Shown here one piece after another: positions 43,737-56,000 of a stretch of 64,000 bases of DNA. The first letter of the stretch is position 1, and every line of letters begins with the position of its first letter. The notes below the pieces were generated by a model, which was not told where the DNA came from, made no database searches, and was given only the letters and a program-made list of their open reading frames with translations. Made by a program: the position numbers and the translations under genes. Source of the DNA: Lentinula raphanica (Eukaryota > Basidiomycota > Agaricomycetes > Agaricales > Omphalotaceae); NCBI GenBank assembly GCA_027919835.1, contig JANVFP010000001.1:1612001-1676000 (forward strand). Direction: 5' to 3'.

Positions 43737-44990
43737 TCAGTCCAAATTGTCTATGCCCGGTATATCCTCATCAAATTCCTCCTCCTCCTCATCGTCATCA
43801 TCAGCCTGTGCATTGCCCTCATCCCTCAATTCACCACATCAGGAAAAATGTTTTAGGCTTAGGGCATTCAAAGATACCCCCCATTTCTTAGGCCCTTTGA
43901 ACAGCCTCAAAGTGCCTAACCAGCTTCAAAGTGCCTAAAGCTCCTGAAAGATCCTGAAAGATCCTGAAAGATCCCCAAAGACACCTAGGCAACCTCAAAG
44001 AACCTCAAAAACCTAAGCCTCCATAGATTACTTTAAAAGTTCCTAAAATTTGGGGGGTATCTTTAAATGCTCTAGGGATAAGATACTTTTTCCTGATGCA
44101 TTTCCAGCCCCACCGTCCATGTTCTTGATGATGGCTGCCCTGTCAGCTGCTAGCCTGCGATTGATTGCTGCTGCCTCCCGGCATAACCTAACGAAACGAG
44201 CTTTCAGGCGTCGATATACGTCAGCTTGGCTAGCGGCATATGCCGTGATGCCTTTGCGTTGTATGTTGTCGATTCCTTCAGCTCGCGGTCCTTCAAATTT
44301 TGTCCGATTGTCCCATATTCGCGCGCGCGCTTCGAGAGATGCCGTACATCTTTGCGTTTCCTCTTCAACAAGGATCACCTCTTCTTCCCACCGCTTGGCA
44401 CGGGCGTATGTCTTGCAAAATTCGACCCGAATACCTATGAATACGGTTAGTAGCACTATATATGAAATTAAAAGTACAGCTTACCTTCTTCTAGAATATC
44501 CTTGTCCTCAAGTTGCCCGTTGCTGCAGGCCATCCATATCCACGACACCCGCAGTTTCCCTTCCCCCGGGCCGCACGCAGCACGGAGGCACTGGAGCTCT
44601 GTCATCTGTTGGCCTTGAATCGTTCCTTCGAGCTCCAAGAGCTGGGCGTTGAAGCATTCTTGCTCCTTTTGCCATTCTTGTTCCTGTGTCTCTTGCTCTT
44701 CTTCCCGTCGGGGCTTACCTATTCTTTTCCTCAAATTGCCCTAGGAGGGCTCTTCCCGCATCATACAAACATCCCTGTCTTGAAGATAATGCCAAGCCAT
44801 ATTTTTCTCCCCTCCTACAATGTTCGCTAAGGCTTTCCACGCTGTCTGATAACGTTTCGCCGACAAATCAATTTGCCGTTGGGTCCTCGCCATGAGGGCT
44901 TGAGATTTCGTTACTCGGGCTTGATGTGTGACGTTCGTATTTCGGTAGGTAAGGAGACGTGATTTGATATGGAGATTATTCACCCGTAGC
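43737..44990 (-). pseudogene. KDZ transposase, C-terminal remnant
   Basis: Minus-strand segments in order: ARVTKSQALMARTQRQIDL...ANIVGGEKNMAWHYL (44980-44745), a charged RKRIGKPRREEEQETQ linker, GEGKLRVSWIWMA (44550), then after an intron RVEFCKTYARAKRWEEEVILVEEE and GITAYAASQADVYRRLKARF (44430-44200), and an acidic tail ending GIDNLD at 43740. This is the known C-terminal pattern of Kyakuja-Dileera-Zisupton transposases. The N-terminal catalytic part is missing; the CTTCGCGAAG repeat begins where it should continue. At least one in-frame stop occurs near 44745. A MITE (43837-44098) splits the last exon. Confidence 0.75.
43837..44098. mobile_element. MITE inside the KDZ remnant, TSD CA
   Basis: A 262-bp element, CATCAGGAAAAATGTTTTAG to CTTTTTCCTGATG, with CA on both sides. 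It has four GAAAGATCCT decamers (43945-43975). Removing the element and one CA restores the minus-strand reading frame ...GGAGN-GELRDEGN... exactly, which confirms the 2-bp duplication. Confidence 0.9.
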
Positions 44991-45696
44991 TGTAAGAGCT
45001 TCGCGAAGTAGTCCGATAAGTCTCCAAGATTACTTCGCGAAGTAACCCGAGTGGCTCTCGAAGCTCAAAAAACCCTTTCGGGCAGGTCAGTAGGGCTCCG
45101 GGGGGTGCTCGGCTATTTAGTATATTTATTGATATTCAATAATTCTTTTATTATTTAATAGGTATATTATGATAAATCTACTTCGTGAAGCTATGCTGCA
45201 CTTCGCGAAGTGACTACGTTTACGACAATCATGAAATCAGGTAAATTAGGGTTACATCATTACGTCATTGATTTCCTTTTTGGGTTATGGTATTTTTGAA
45301 TAGAAAAATGCATGTTATGACATCATTGATTTTGGGATGCTAAAAATCACAGATGAATCCAAAAATGGCTATAGGGAGGTACTGGCTACCTCAGGCACAT
45401 CAAAATTGCCTAAAAAGGAAATTGGTCCAAAATAGAACTTGATCTCATCAGGTAGCAAAAAATCTGAAAAAATCATGAAAAATACTCAAAAAATTCAGGG
45501 TTACCTCATTGGCCCTGAAAACGCAAAATAAAAAAAAATACGCGACAAGTGTAAAAAATTTTTATCACTCCAAATCATACCAGATCCTCTATACATTGAG
45601 TATATATGATGTACATGCTATTTTTAGCACCCCTAGTACACTCAGACACTCAGAATGGCTTATATCATTCAATATATTCAGCACACTCAATGCTTA
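44985..45696. repeat. Fragment of the 40-42.6 kb palindrome family
   Basis: It starts CCCGTAGCTGTAAGAGCTTC and contains CTTCGCGAAG palindromes at about 44998, 45033 and 45198. From about 45380 to 45696 it is nearly the same as 40350-40660 (GGCACATCAAAATTGCCTAA, ATCACTCCAAATCATACCAG). It stops abruptly at a CATCAGC end. Confidence 0.7.
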
Positions 45697-46000
45697 CATC
45701 AGCAAAAACATCTTAAGCCTAAGGCACCAAAAAGTGACCTCAGAAATTGCCCAATACCTGAGTGCCTTCAAGTGAAATATATACTTTGAAAGAACCTAGG
45801 GCTTCTAGGAGCCCTAGAAGCCCTAGGCTATTGGAGAAAAGTGTTTAATCCTAAGTGGCTTTAGTAATCTTTCAGGTGCTTTCAGGGTCTTTCAGGCGCT
45901 TTCAGGATCTTTCGGGCGCTTTCAGGGTCTTTTAGGAGCTTCATGCAAAAAGGAAATTTTCAACATATAGATGGCTTGATTATGAGGTTATTCTTCACCA
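45697..46000. mobile_element. CATCAGC-type end without a partner
   Basis: It begins CATCAGCAAAAACATCTTAA preceded by TA and contains GCTTTCAGGGTCTTTCAGGC decamer repeats at about 45880-45940, the usual body of these elements. No matching right end was found, so it is truncated near 46000. Confidence 0.45.
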
Positions 46001-48765
46001 GATACTATTTCAACTTACAGTATAGAGTCAGTATCATTGATTGATCTTGTAGTAGTACAGAAAAGTGAAGACACAGGTCCCATGTGGGCTAGAACATTAA
46101 TATTGAGTCAAGTTCTGGGGAAGCATCGGTTCTCAAGGATAGGGTTCGAAATTGTAAAGAAGCTGGTAGAAAAAACCTATCGCTATCTTAGACATGGAGA
46201 CTCTATTTCAGAAAGTCCTAGATAGCTTTGCGATAGGATGAAAGAACAAGGATGAGAAAAATGACAGCCATTTCTGCCAGACGTGGGTTGAACAGGAGTG
46301 TTCCTCCGGTTATACGTTTTGGGTTGGAAGGAGGTTGCGGAGATAAACGTGTAACGAGAAAGGGTAGGATTTGGGAAATACGAAGGTCGCGCATTAGAGA
46401 ACTCGTTGTAGGAATCCAGAAAACTGATACATACAGTGAGAACGTTAATGCGAGCTAGAAAGAAGCTTCTCACCTTGGCATCAGAGGCAGAAGACACTCC
46501 ATGTTTTATCTCTCTCTAGCACAAGACGAAACTTGATAAGCTCCCCCGACAACGTTGGAAGAAGACTAGGGAGTTGAAGTAAGTTAGGAAAGGCTCTCTG
46601 CTGCCTTTGGACAAGGGTTCCTTCTCGTGACTCCACATTCACTTGCATATCCATTGCCAACAGCTCGTCTCGAACATTCGTCACACCGATGCAACCAGAA
46701 TGATTCGCGACAACTTGAAAGCTAACAGAGCTTAATATAGAGATTGTTGCGAACATCACCCAAGTCGAAGGGTGAGAGGGGTATCTTGTAAGACGAAGGT
46801 GTTCTGGAAAATGAATATGTGCCATGATCGTAGTGCGGACGCGATTTCGTCAATCATTGGTTGAGTGAGGGAGGGGAGAGGTTTCGTCAGTTGAGATGAG
46901 TCGGTTGGTACAGGTGAAGAGGAATGCAAGCCTGCGAGCAGACCTAGTACTGGAGACGCCGGCATTAGACAATGTCCTCCTATCAATTCGTGGGGGCCAA
47001 ACGCTCCTGTTGTTGCCCAATTAACCGGTGGTCTTCGAGCTGTACAGACGACGTAGCTGCAGTGTAAAGATGATGAGCATGATGATATCCAGATTGAAGA
47101 TGAAAATCTGACGAACCCTCAGTACCATATGCCTTTGGTTTTCTTTCCTTTTGACGTATACTTCTTGAAAGCATATATCTCGTCCCGACCTCTAGAGACA
47201 ACAGCTCTGTTCGTCTGCAGAAGCATTGCTTAAGCCACTAGCATGACGTGAACGAGTCGAAAACCGGGAGAAACCAGTTGAGGGAATTAGGCCAAGAACC
47301 ACCAAAACCGATGCTAGCCTTGAGGAACTCTGAACCCGATGCAGGATTCGTATCTGATATCATGAGCGACCTAGCCATACGTTCAAAGCTCAATCTGTAG
47401 GAGATGTATCCAGGAAATGGATGACTAAGGGAACCCAGTGGGCCTGGACCAGATAACGTCGGGCAGCGTTCAAAACCCTCCGGAATCTGCAGAGAGTCCT
47501 TCATTACTGATCTCTCGGCCAGGTATTTGAGGAAGGCGAAGAATTTGACCAAATCGTTTGGCGAGGATCATGAGCTATAGAGGGAACGGCATACTCCCAG
47601 CCTTCACCGCCGCCCAAGGAACGCTCACGTCTCGTTCGTAACCATGAAAGCTGAACAGAGTTGATCAGCGAAGAGGTATAGCGAAAGAAATCAAGCAATC
47701 CCGCACCTCCGGCGCGTCCTTCTCGTTGTAAATGATTGGACCTCCGCTCTGCAGTCTCAGAAATACCGCTGCGAAGTAAGTCCTGCATCTTCGGTCTTGG
47801 AACGGAGTGCACTCTGAAGAGCCGGAGCAACGCTTTCTGCACCCCATTCTGAAGGACGAAGACTCATTTGTTTGCAACCTGGCCAATCCTTGACCAAATG
47901 TTATCGACTCCTAACCCAGCATCGCTTCTGAAGACCAGTCTGTCGCCCTCGAGACAGTTTAGGCACCAATCATGTCTAAGACATCTCCAGATGTTGGATG
48001 CACATCCAAACGTAGCCATGTCCCTTCGTTGACGTCGTATTCCAAGACACGGGGATGAGGAAATTAGGCCAAATAGTTCTGCTTCCTTTACGATTGAAGA
48101 TTGATTGAAGACGTTCCAACCTCATAAGGACGTACGAGACGAGAAGAACGAGGAGAAAGTGGCCGCTAAGGTGAGTACATTCAGGACGATATGGCTCGAC
48201 CTTTGCCTTCATCGTGGTCAATGAAGAGGTCGCGTTGTCGTTATAACTATTGTACGTTAGCGTGGGAGCGGAAACCAGAGTTGTTCCGATTGGACCTGGA
48301 CTGGACACTCTAATTCCATGATTCTTCAACATGTTCAAGTCAAACTCAAGAGCTGGCTCGGAAAATGACAACTATACTATTTAACAGTACACGAGATTGA
48401 CAACGAATACAACAATGCGACATATACGAAGCAACACAATCGAGTGCCTCAATCATTGTGCGACCTTTACCTGTAAAGTTTCTAGTCATGAAGGGAAACC
48501 GGAACTGGCACTGATATCTTACCTGAAGACGAATGATCTGCAAGCCTCTTCCACAACTTGGAAGCATCCTGACTCCGTCGTCCGGTACGGCTACAAGCCA
48601 CGAATACCGAGTATATTCCTGAACTGTTTCCGTCGAACCGCCGAATAAACAAATCTTGTGATGATCTCCCTCAACCTTGTCCTCATCCTCTTCCTGATCT
48701 CCCCTGCCCGCAACCCCTCCCGACGTGCTGTGGTTGGACGAGGCTCCTAAGAGCCAGCAAAACCG
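46001..48765. other. Degenerate coding-like region, unassigned
   Basis: Many medium minus-strand frames (for example 46481-46825, 47238-47552, 47976-48371) have codon-like composition and some hydrophobic runs, but each is broken by stops or shifts and I recognise no family. Because the neighbouring 48.8-53 kb holds clear pseudogenes on both strands, this is probably one or more decayed host genes. Confidence 0.4.
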
Positions 48766-49930
48766 TCAGATATCTTCATCGTCAGGGTAGAACTCGGGTT
48801 CGAGAAATCGACCTTGTATTGAAGCAGACCCCCCAATTCCACCGAAGCCTTTGACGAACTGCTCACCTTCCTGCGTGCGGTTTGTCACGAACTCGAGGTT
48901 GGCACCGAAGTCCTTGTATTTTTCTGCGAACCACTCGAGAAGAGATTGTGGCTCGTCGGCTTGTTCCATTTCCAAGCCAGTCTGAGAGCGGCCTATGAAT
49001 TTTTCTCAATCTTTTTCTTGATCTTTGTTCGCGTATATGACGATCTCCTCTGGGTAACATCTGTCAATAGCATGAGGTAGATGATGAGGGTGCAACATAC
49101 CTCCAGCGGCATTCCGCAGGGTATACCGAGTGATGTCAAGATTCTCCCAAACGATCAACGTCTCTACAGCACCTAGTTCCAAAGCCTTGAGAGTATCGTC
49201 AATTCCGAAGCAGTATTTCCCAGTATCCTGACTAATCTCGTCGAAGTATTTCTGAATGGGTGGCTTTCCTTGAACAAATTTGACACTGGCAGCCGCGAGT
49301 TCGATAGCCTGTATTCGAGCCGTTAGCTATGTGAAGGCGATAGAACATCATTATCACACCCCTGATTGAATCCATTCTCTCCACCATAACTCACATCCAC
49401 AACCTTGATCACCTTCGCGCTCAACCGAGGATCGAACATAACGCTCTGACTGAGCTCAGTTTTGAAGTCGGCACTACCATCCAGTGACATTGACCTTGTC
49501 ATTCGTGAAGAAATGCTGGACTGCCAGCTCAGCGACTTTTCGCACGTAGCTGTGACGTTTTCCGTCTCGAAGACGAGAGAAACGCAAGGCTGTCTGACCA
49601 CCACGGCCGTATTTCTTGGGCAAATCCACCGTAAACTTGTGGGTGACTTAACGAGTGTTTCCCGCAAGGATACCGAAAAGTGTTCCGTTACCGTCCACGA
49701 CGATGAATCCAAACCGGGAATCAGATTCCAGGAGTTCCGAAAGCGCTTCAGTGTGGAACTTGTTGTCGCATAAGTAGAGGGATCTGTGGACGGGCATACA
49801 TGAGCTTCACCGTTGTAATGCGTTTTTGGGACGTACGTATTGATGGGTTTATGCGGTTCAAAGTCAAAAGACACCTTTTGTTCTTTTCCTTCGTCAGTCA
49901 AAATCGTGCCGGAGTCAACGAACTGCTAGA
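48766..49930 (-). pseudogene. eRF1 (translation release factor) pseudogene
   Basis: Clear eRF1 middle and C-terminal domains: [100 protein letters not shown] and [10 protein letters not shown], ending YPDDEDI. The first third, with the NIKS stop-recognition domain, is absent. Lesions: a TAA after GNTR where the family has Glu; about 11 bp missing between VNVTG and GSADF; an intron donor reading GG after GENGFNQ; a TGA within DQEKD-EKF; and a shifted stretch after GFGGIGG. Introns are retained (GTACGT...CAG at about 49840), so it arose by DNA duplication, not retroposition. The working gene must be elsewhere. Confidence 0.85.
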
Positions 49931-51329
49931 ATCAGGTGTGAGTTGCGTATCATGAGGAAGTAATAAGCATACGTATCGGTATGAACATCTGGATGTAACG
50001 TAGGAGATGGTATCAATTGCAACTTGCAGAAGAGAGACCGAGCTAGAGCATATTGCGTCAACAAAGAACACAATCTGTATACCGTCATCATACCTCTTTC
50101 AAGGGCTTCGTGTAGTAACTGTGGTGCATATTGGTTCTCATACTTGAAACTAAACTAAGGGTTCAATACATCTGGTAGTCTTGTCTGTTTCACTAGAACT
50201 TCTGAGATTCAGTGAAAAGTCTCCCGAAACGAGATAAAACGTTTACCTCACACCCTTGCAGCTTTGCGGAGCAGCGGTCGTACAATATACCTCCATGTAA
50301 ACCTCCGATTCGTAGGAAATTCAAAGACCTCTACGTGTGTTCTTCGGCCTAGAGAAAGAGTTTGCGTTGTAACCTTAGGAAGAACGAGATGCGTACAGTG
50401 TGGACAGTGAGTTCGAGGTCTATCTGTGCTCCAAAACTCCAACAAGAGATGAACCAAAGATTCTAAAGGAAAGAAAGTTGATTAGTATATCAATGAACAG
50501 AGGAGAGCTTACCGGATCTTCGCCTCGACCGAACTGCAATCGCAGGCATCCATCTTCGATTAGAAGATGGACACTGCCTGTTCCATTCACGTTTTCGTCA
50601 AGCGATGTTCTTGGTCATTCCTATCTTCCATAGATGTCCGTCATCAACGTATGCATAGAGGAAACCAGGACCATCCGCGAGAGAAATTGAACGCAACCGC
50701 CGAGATCCGTAGAGAATGCGTAATGCACGACGAGATCGTCTGGACATCGTTTCCAGTGGCCGATTCTTTACTGAGAAGAGCTTGTTAGCAAAGAGGACAG
50801 AGACAGTAACGATATCAAAGACAACCTTCTTTGAGTGTGGTGGAAGAAATGAAGACCAAAATTGTCGATGGGATCTGATGAAGTAATGATTTGTAGGCGT
50901 TTATCGCTGTTGGGTAAATACTGATCAGTCTTGGATGTTTGTAGATGACAAAATCAGTCACTCAACAACTTTGAAACACATCTCATGATTTGGAAAAAAG
51001 AAAACAAACTTACGTTCAAGCACACCGAGTCTTGGGTGGAAATGTGGCACAGGCGAAGGCCTTCACTATGCAATCAACACCTGTCGTCAGCTTCTGAGTG
51101 TCTCCCTGCAAAACTGGCTCACACGTTCCAAGATTTTGGTCTCATCTTTTGCTATTTGGATTTCATTCTAAGACCAATAACGCCTTGGCTGTCCTGTGAC
51201 GTCGTGCATTCTTCCCGAGTTGGCAGCATGAACACCGGCTAGATACTCGCCAATGTTCATGGCTTCTCTCCATCCTTTCAGCTCTTCCACTACCTGGGAC
51301 TAGTCGGAAGATCTACGGCACTCTGAGGA
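49931..51329. other. Unassigned, degenerate
   Basis: Short frames on both strands. The minus-strand frame 50248-50457 includes a CPHC pair but no family is evident. Probably decayed sequence between two pseudogenes. The upstream part of the arylsulfatase remnant may extend into 51000-51329 but its active-site motif was not found. Confidence 0.35.
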
Positions 51330-52416
51330 CATGAGGTCTATCTAGACCTCCGTGTAGCGCCTCTTCCGGAGGTGTTACAGGCGACGGGTACCGCACCCTC
51401 TTGTGCGGAGAATGGCACCTTGGCTCGAAACCTGACCACATACCCGACAAGCGGGTTTTCGAGCTCATTTACTTCGCTTTCAGGTTGCTCAAACCACTAA
51501 GGGTGGGAGCCGCAATTTGGCGACGATATGATCAGGCATTTCGAGCGTATACCACCTTTGTATACGGCCGAAATTTAGGAAGCCTGACACGAACAATGAT
51601 CCATTTGGCTTTTATTCCTCCTTTCTTAGCGTTCCTGCCATTCGCTGAGCCGCTACACTGACCTTTGCAAGTCAACATAGCGTATAGGGACAGGTCTCGG
51701 GGCTTATATGATGATGGCCTCGACGTTCTTCGATTGAAAAGGCTGGCCAGGTTGAAAGGATTAGGTCTGATAGCGGCACCACCCGAATCCGAGGTGTCGT
51801 CCTGCAAGAGCTATGGAGACATTTGCTGGTATGGTGGAACAAATGGACGAGAATATCGACAAGGTCTTTGATTATCTAGAGCAGAGGGGGCATTATATGG
51901 AGCTCAACCGGCGTTATTGGGAAATAGCATCTTCGATATCATCAAGAGATACTATGACAAAAATTTGGAGGGTACTGGAGAATGTAATTCCTTCGTGTGG
52001 TACAGTCCAAGATGGGCGCAAGTAGCGACAGGTAAGCCATATACGGGACGTTCAAAGTCCTAGTACTGAGTCGATGACAGCTCCCAGTCTCTATACAAAA
52101 TGTACAGCACGGAGGGAGGGATCAAAGTGCCTATGATCCTCGAATATCCTACATGGACGTAGGATCGCGGTGGTGAGGTTGTGAATGCAACTGTATGCCT
52201 CCGATACTTGATTTGGCCGGCGTACAACATGCTGGAAGAGTTTTCCGAGGCAGAGAAGTAGAAGAGATGCGCAGAAAATCTTGGGTCAAATTCTTTGAGA
52301 ATGACCATCGCAAAGGAGACATGACGACTGCAATCCTTTTGCACGATGATCCTGCCGTTCACTGGGAGCTTTTGGAACGGGTAACATTGCTCGAGGGGGA
52401 TCGGAGAATTGTTTAG
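51330..52416 (+). pseudogene. Arylsulfatase pseudogene
   Basis: Plus-strand blocks typical of fungal/bacterial-type arylsulfatases: YLDLRVAPLPEVLQATG then (shifted) YRTLLCGEWHLGSKPD, FLAFLPFAEPLH, GLYDDGLDVLRLKRL, METFAGMVEQMDENIDKV, KRYYDKNLEG...NSFVWYSPRWAQ, YKMYSTEGGIKVP, and ILDLAGVQHAGRVFRGREV, ending near GDRRIV with a stop at 52416. Lesions: a frameshift before YRTLL; TGA at 51659-51661 where the family has Trp (HWPLQ); and frameshifts before METFAG and after FDYLEQRG. The N-terminal part with the formylglycine C-x-P-S-R site is not recognisable. Intact enzymes hydrolyse sulfate esters. Confidence 0.8.
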
Positions 52417-52428
52417 ATGACTCCGTTG

Positions 52429-53065
52429 TCATACGGAAAAGATCCTGGAGAAACCAAGGATACGCTGAAGTGAGAAGCGACAGACAGAGGGTGTGGCCGA
52501 AACTGTGAAGAATGTGGGATCCATGGTGTGAAATGTTGACGTTTGTAGAATGTTTATTCCCGAGCTCTTGTTCATTGGTATTGAGGCAAGTTCTCCATCT
52601 ATAATAGCAGCTAATATTTCAGCTTGAGCGCACTCTGTCTGGCGAGACAAGGTCGAACACGACGCGTCTTCTAAACCAATCTTGGCGTGAGCGGTTCCGA
52701 ATCGATTTATCTCGTCTGTAGAGAGAAAAACGTTCCCAGCGAGTGCGTTATGATACATGGGATGAGCTAGGATCGCAGTGAGATATGCAGCGAGACCAGG
52801 GTTGTGTTCTGTAATTCCAACCACGCAGATAGAACGAAAGAGGTGCTTGGGATGTGTTTGGAAGGAAGAGAGAAGTCTTGACGAGGTTGGAACGCGTTGT
52901 GGAGAGCGAGAAACTGCAAATGTGGTTCAGATTGGACCAAGACTAGATGGATTCGCTTACCTCAGAGTATCTCCTGTTCACGACGACACGATTACCGCCG
53001 GATTTGACTTCAACGGTGTAGAGGATGTGAGGGCGGGGTTAAGATGCTGCCGTATGCGCGGTGAT
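52429..53065 (-). pseudogene. PX-domain protein pseudogene
   Basis: Minus strand: VEVKSGGNRVVVNRRYSE (about 53030-52970), an intron (GTAAGC...TTTGCAG), then FLALHNAFQPRQDFSLPSKH and STSFVLSAW, which together form the PX phosphoinositide-binding signature (RRYSEF...PxK). A frameshift follows. The frame GLAAYLTAILAHPMYHNALA then continues the usual helix after the PX core. The layout recalls small sorting-nexin/Ypt35-like proteins. The remaining tail is of low information. Confidence 0.6.
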
Positions 53066-56000
53066 TGAGACCAAAGGAGAACTTGCTTCAAATATGGGAT
53101 CCAGATGCGGGGGACCCATACCGCATCCAGCCTATGGTGTATTTGCAGGCTCACGATACTTGAGCTATCATAGGTCGTAGACCTGGCGGACTAGGGTTTG
53201 GAGTGAAAGCAAAACGATGTTCCGTTTCCAAGATATTGATATTTCCCAACGTTCCTGCTCCACCTACAGGACAAGAGTTGATGGCAACGTTCCTCCGGCG
53301 CCGCCTTCTGTGGCCTCGATGCCTCCAAACAGGAAGGCCTGCATATTTCACTCAAGCAGGCGAAAACTTTATCCATGTCGTGGTAGAGGTTGACATGAAA
53401 GACTTCCCTGCGGACGACGAGGAAGGATATAATGCTGACAAAAGACGAAGACGAGGATGGTTGTAGAAGGGACACTTATAGGTGATTGTCCGGACAATCG
53501 TTTTGCTTCAATTTCAAGTGTCACCTCATTTGACGACCATGCGTAGTCCAAGAGACCATCACGAAGACAAAGAGCACCACTCCGAGAGACATGCACTTGA
53601 AGCATTCAGCTCCAGCACATTGTATGTCACCATTTGCCTGAGCCACATGTCCTAATCGAAGGATGGTCCATAAGTAGAGGCGGGTAGTGGGGGTAATGAC
53701 CTGGGCTCCTTTGTCTTGTTGGTTGGCTAGTCATATCTTCAAACAGGAGAATTGCAAATACTGGACGGACAGGTCCCTGATTGTTTAAAGGGTCCTCATT
53801 TGACAACTCGATATCAATCTTTCTACAAATCATCAAGGAGGGAACTACAAAACAGCGATCCATTGGTCACATACCGGATCAGATGGTGATTCATCCTCTT
53901 CCTCTACAAGTGAATCAGGTTGAGGGGAAACGTTGATAGCTGGAGAATGATCCAAGAGCATGGAAAAGCGGCGGTTCGCGATATCAGGTGGTGGAAGAGA
54001 AGGCACGGCGAAGTCAGATAATTAGTGCAGACCGGGCCATACACCTGTGGGCTATCAGCTTCCACTTTACGAGCAAATTTGGTTGCCTGTGTGGGATGTT
54101 CGACTACCCGTATGAATGGCTTCATAGGGTCTATAGCCGGACTGGGAGGTGAAGCCAAGCGTAGTGGTTCTTCGAAAGGAGAGGGAGATCTGCTATTGTT
54201 GGCCCGGTGAATTGCTGCATGAGAGAACCACCTGTATACTGAGACCCGATAGATCCGCCACGAGTAATTTGCGGTTTGACCGGGCCAATTATACGATTCC
54301 CGTACAACCCTATGCTCGTTTTGCCCTGTCCGGATTTCGAGGAAGGAGCTCCCAGGAATACACCACGTTTCTTCTCAAACCTTGCCATCTTCCTCTCTCA
54401 GAGCGACAGCATTTACTTGAGATACAGGCGTCGAGCTAGTTGTCGTAGGAGGAGGTGGCATTGGGAGCTGTGGCGGTGATGAACGCTGTTCTATGATCCA
54501 AATTTGGCTCGGAGATCTCAATCGCATGCACTTTCGAAACCGTTACGCGTTTCAAAACACGGATGGAAGAACGTCTTGGGAAAAGCGATCTGAAGCGGTT
54601 TTGTACTTCATGTGGTCATAGGCCCTGGAGGCTGGAAATGAGAGGATGACCAGTCCAGAATAAACGACTAAAGTGTTCAAGAAAGAGATAGTTGCAGAAT
54701 TTGCTGTTCAAGATCAAATGGGAGAGGGGAGAAGGATTGCATGAGCTGACAGCACCTCCCAGGGGCATAGTGCATCGATTCTTGTTTCCAAGGGTAACGG
54801 GACTTTGGACGACGAGCGATTATCATGGACGCTTTGGGAAACGTCGAACGTGAACCTGACAAAACCTACGTCGGAGATTGTCGAAAGATTGTTGATTCTT
54901 GAACAGAAAAAACGTTGGTGAGACTTTGTTCTAAATATCTTGAGAGTGGTAAGGTAGACTATCAAGAGTTGTCCGACCGTTGGTGCGAGGAAACTCTTGA
55001 AAAAAAGGGCGAGATATGCACGGCTTTGGTAGCCTGGTTGGCCGGGGAGGAGGGCGGGGGTCCTGGAACGGCTTCACGATAGACCTGCTCGTCTTTGACA
55101 CTGCTCGAACTCAATTGAACAGTCCAAGACAGACATCGAGCGTCCATTGAGGCATCACGGTCATCTAGAGACTGTCAATCGCAACATTGTTGAACAATAC
55201 ATAATATGTACCTACATGCTTTTGCCAGTTCCGAACCCAGAAATAACAATCATCAAAGACAGCTGTCTTTCCTCCCAGGAATTTCCGAAAGTTTTGAGGC
55301 TATTGTACTTCAAGTCCGATCCACGAAGTATCAAACAAGCCTCTGCGACGAGAAACTGAGGGTGCTAAAAGAATGGTATTGGGAGAAGTCCAAATCACGA
55401 TATGTTTGAGGCGGAGGCGTCGCAGGCGTCGTTGGTCGAAATATGGTTATGGAAAAGACATTTGACAGGTTATCCAAGTCAACGTCAACAATAGAAAACA
55501 ATCTTCTTGTCCTTTTCGCACAACATGTCGGAACATTCTTTCTTTCAACAAAACTCTCAATGAACCCAATTCTCCGTTCGCTTTGAAATGTGTTCTGTCG
55601 TTGACAATGACGATGATCCAGATATGAGAAATTTCGACGTTCGAAGAAACAATTTTAACTGTTGCAAATATCGCGCATTGACGTTATATATACTCTGCAG
55701 GAACCTACTCAAATTCACACTTCGCCCTCGTATTTGGAAGGTCCTGCTCTGACTCAACAACATATCTGCTGATGCATCTCTTTCATACGTTTTCGAGGCC
55801 CTTGCAAAGTTCGAACAATGGTTCGAAATGTTACATTCAGGTAAGTCTCGAGTCTCTTTCCTCACAGTCAGGCATCTGTCTCATTTCTTTATACAAGAAC
55901 ATTGGCAGCCAACAGAAGGTTTGGAAAATGAGTCCGCTGGTACATGCTTGCTTGTCTGATGCTTTCCGTGTGGAGAACGAGTTCGCAAAGGATTGATCGT

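Noticed and set aside
44985..45207. CTTCGCGAAG palindromes as bacterial-type regulatory operators or transferred DNA
   Set aside because: They sit in repeated transposon-end contexts that recur elsewhere in this fungal window.
49462..49773. Plus-strand 103-codon ORF opposite the eRF1 remnant
   Set aside because: The minus strand carries clear eRF1 sequence there, so the plus frame is antisense noise.
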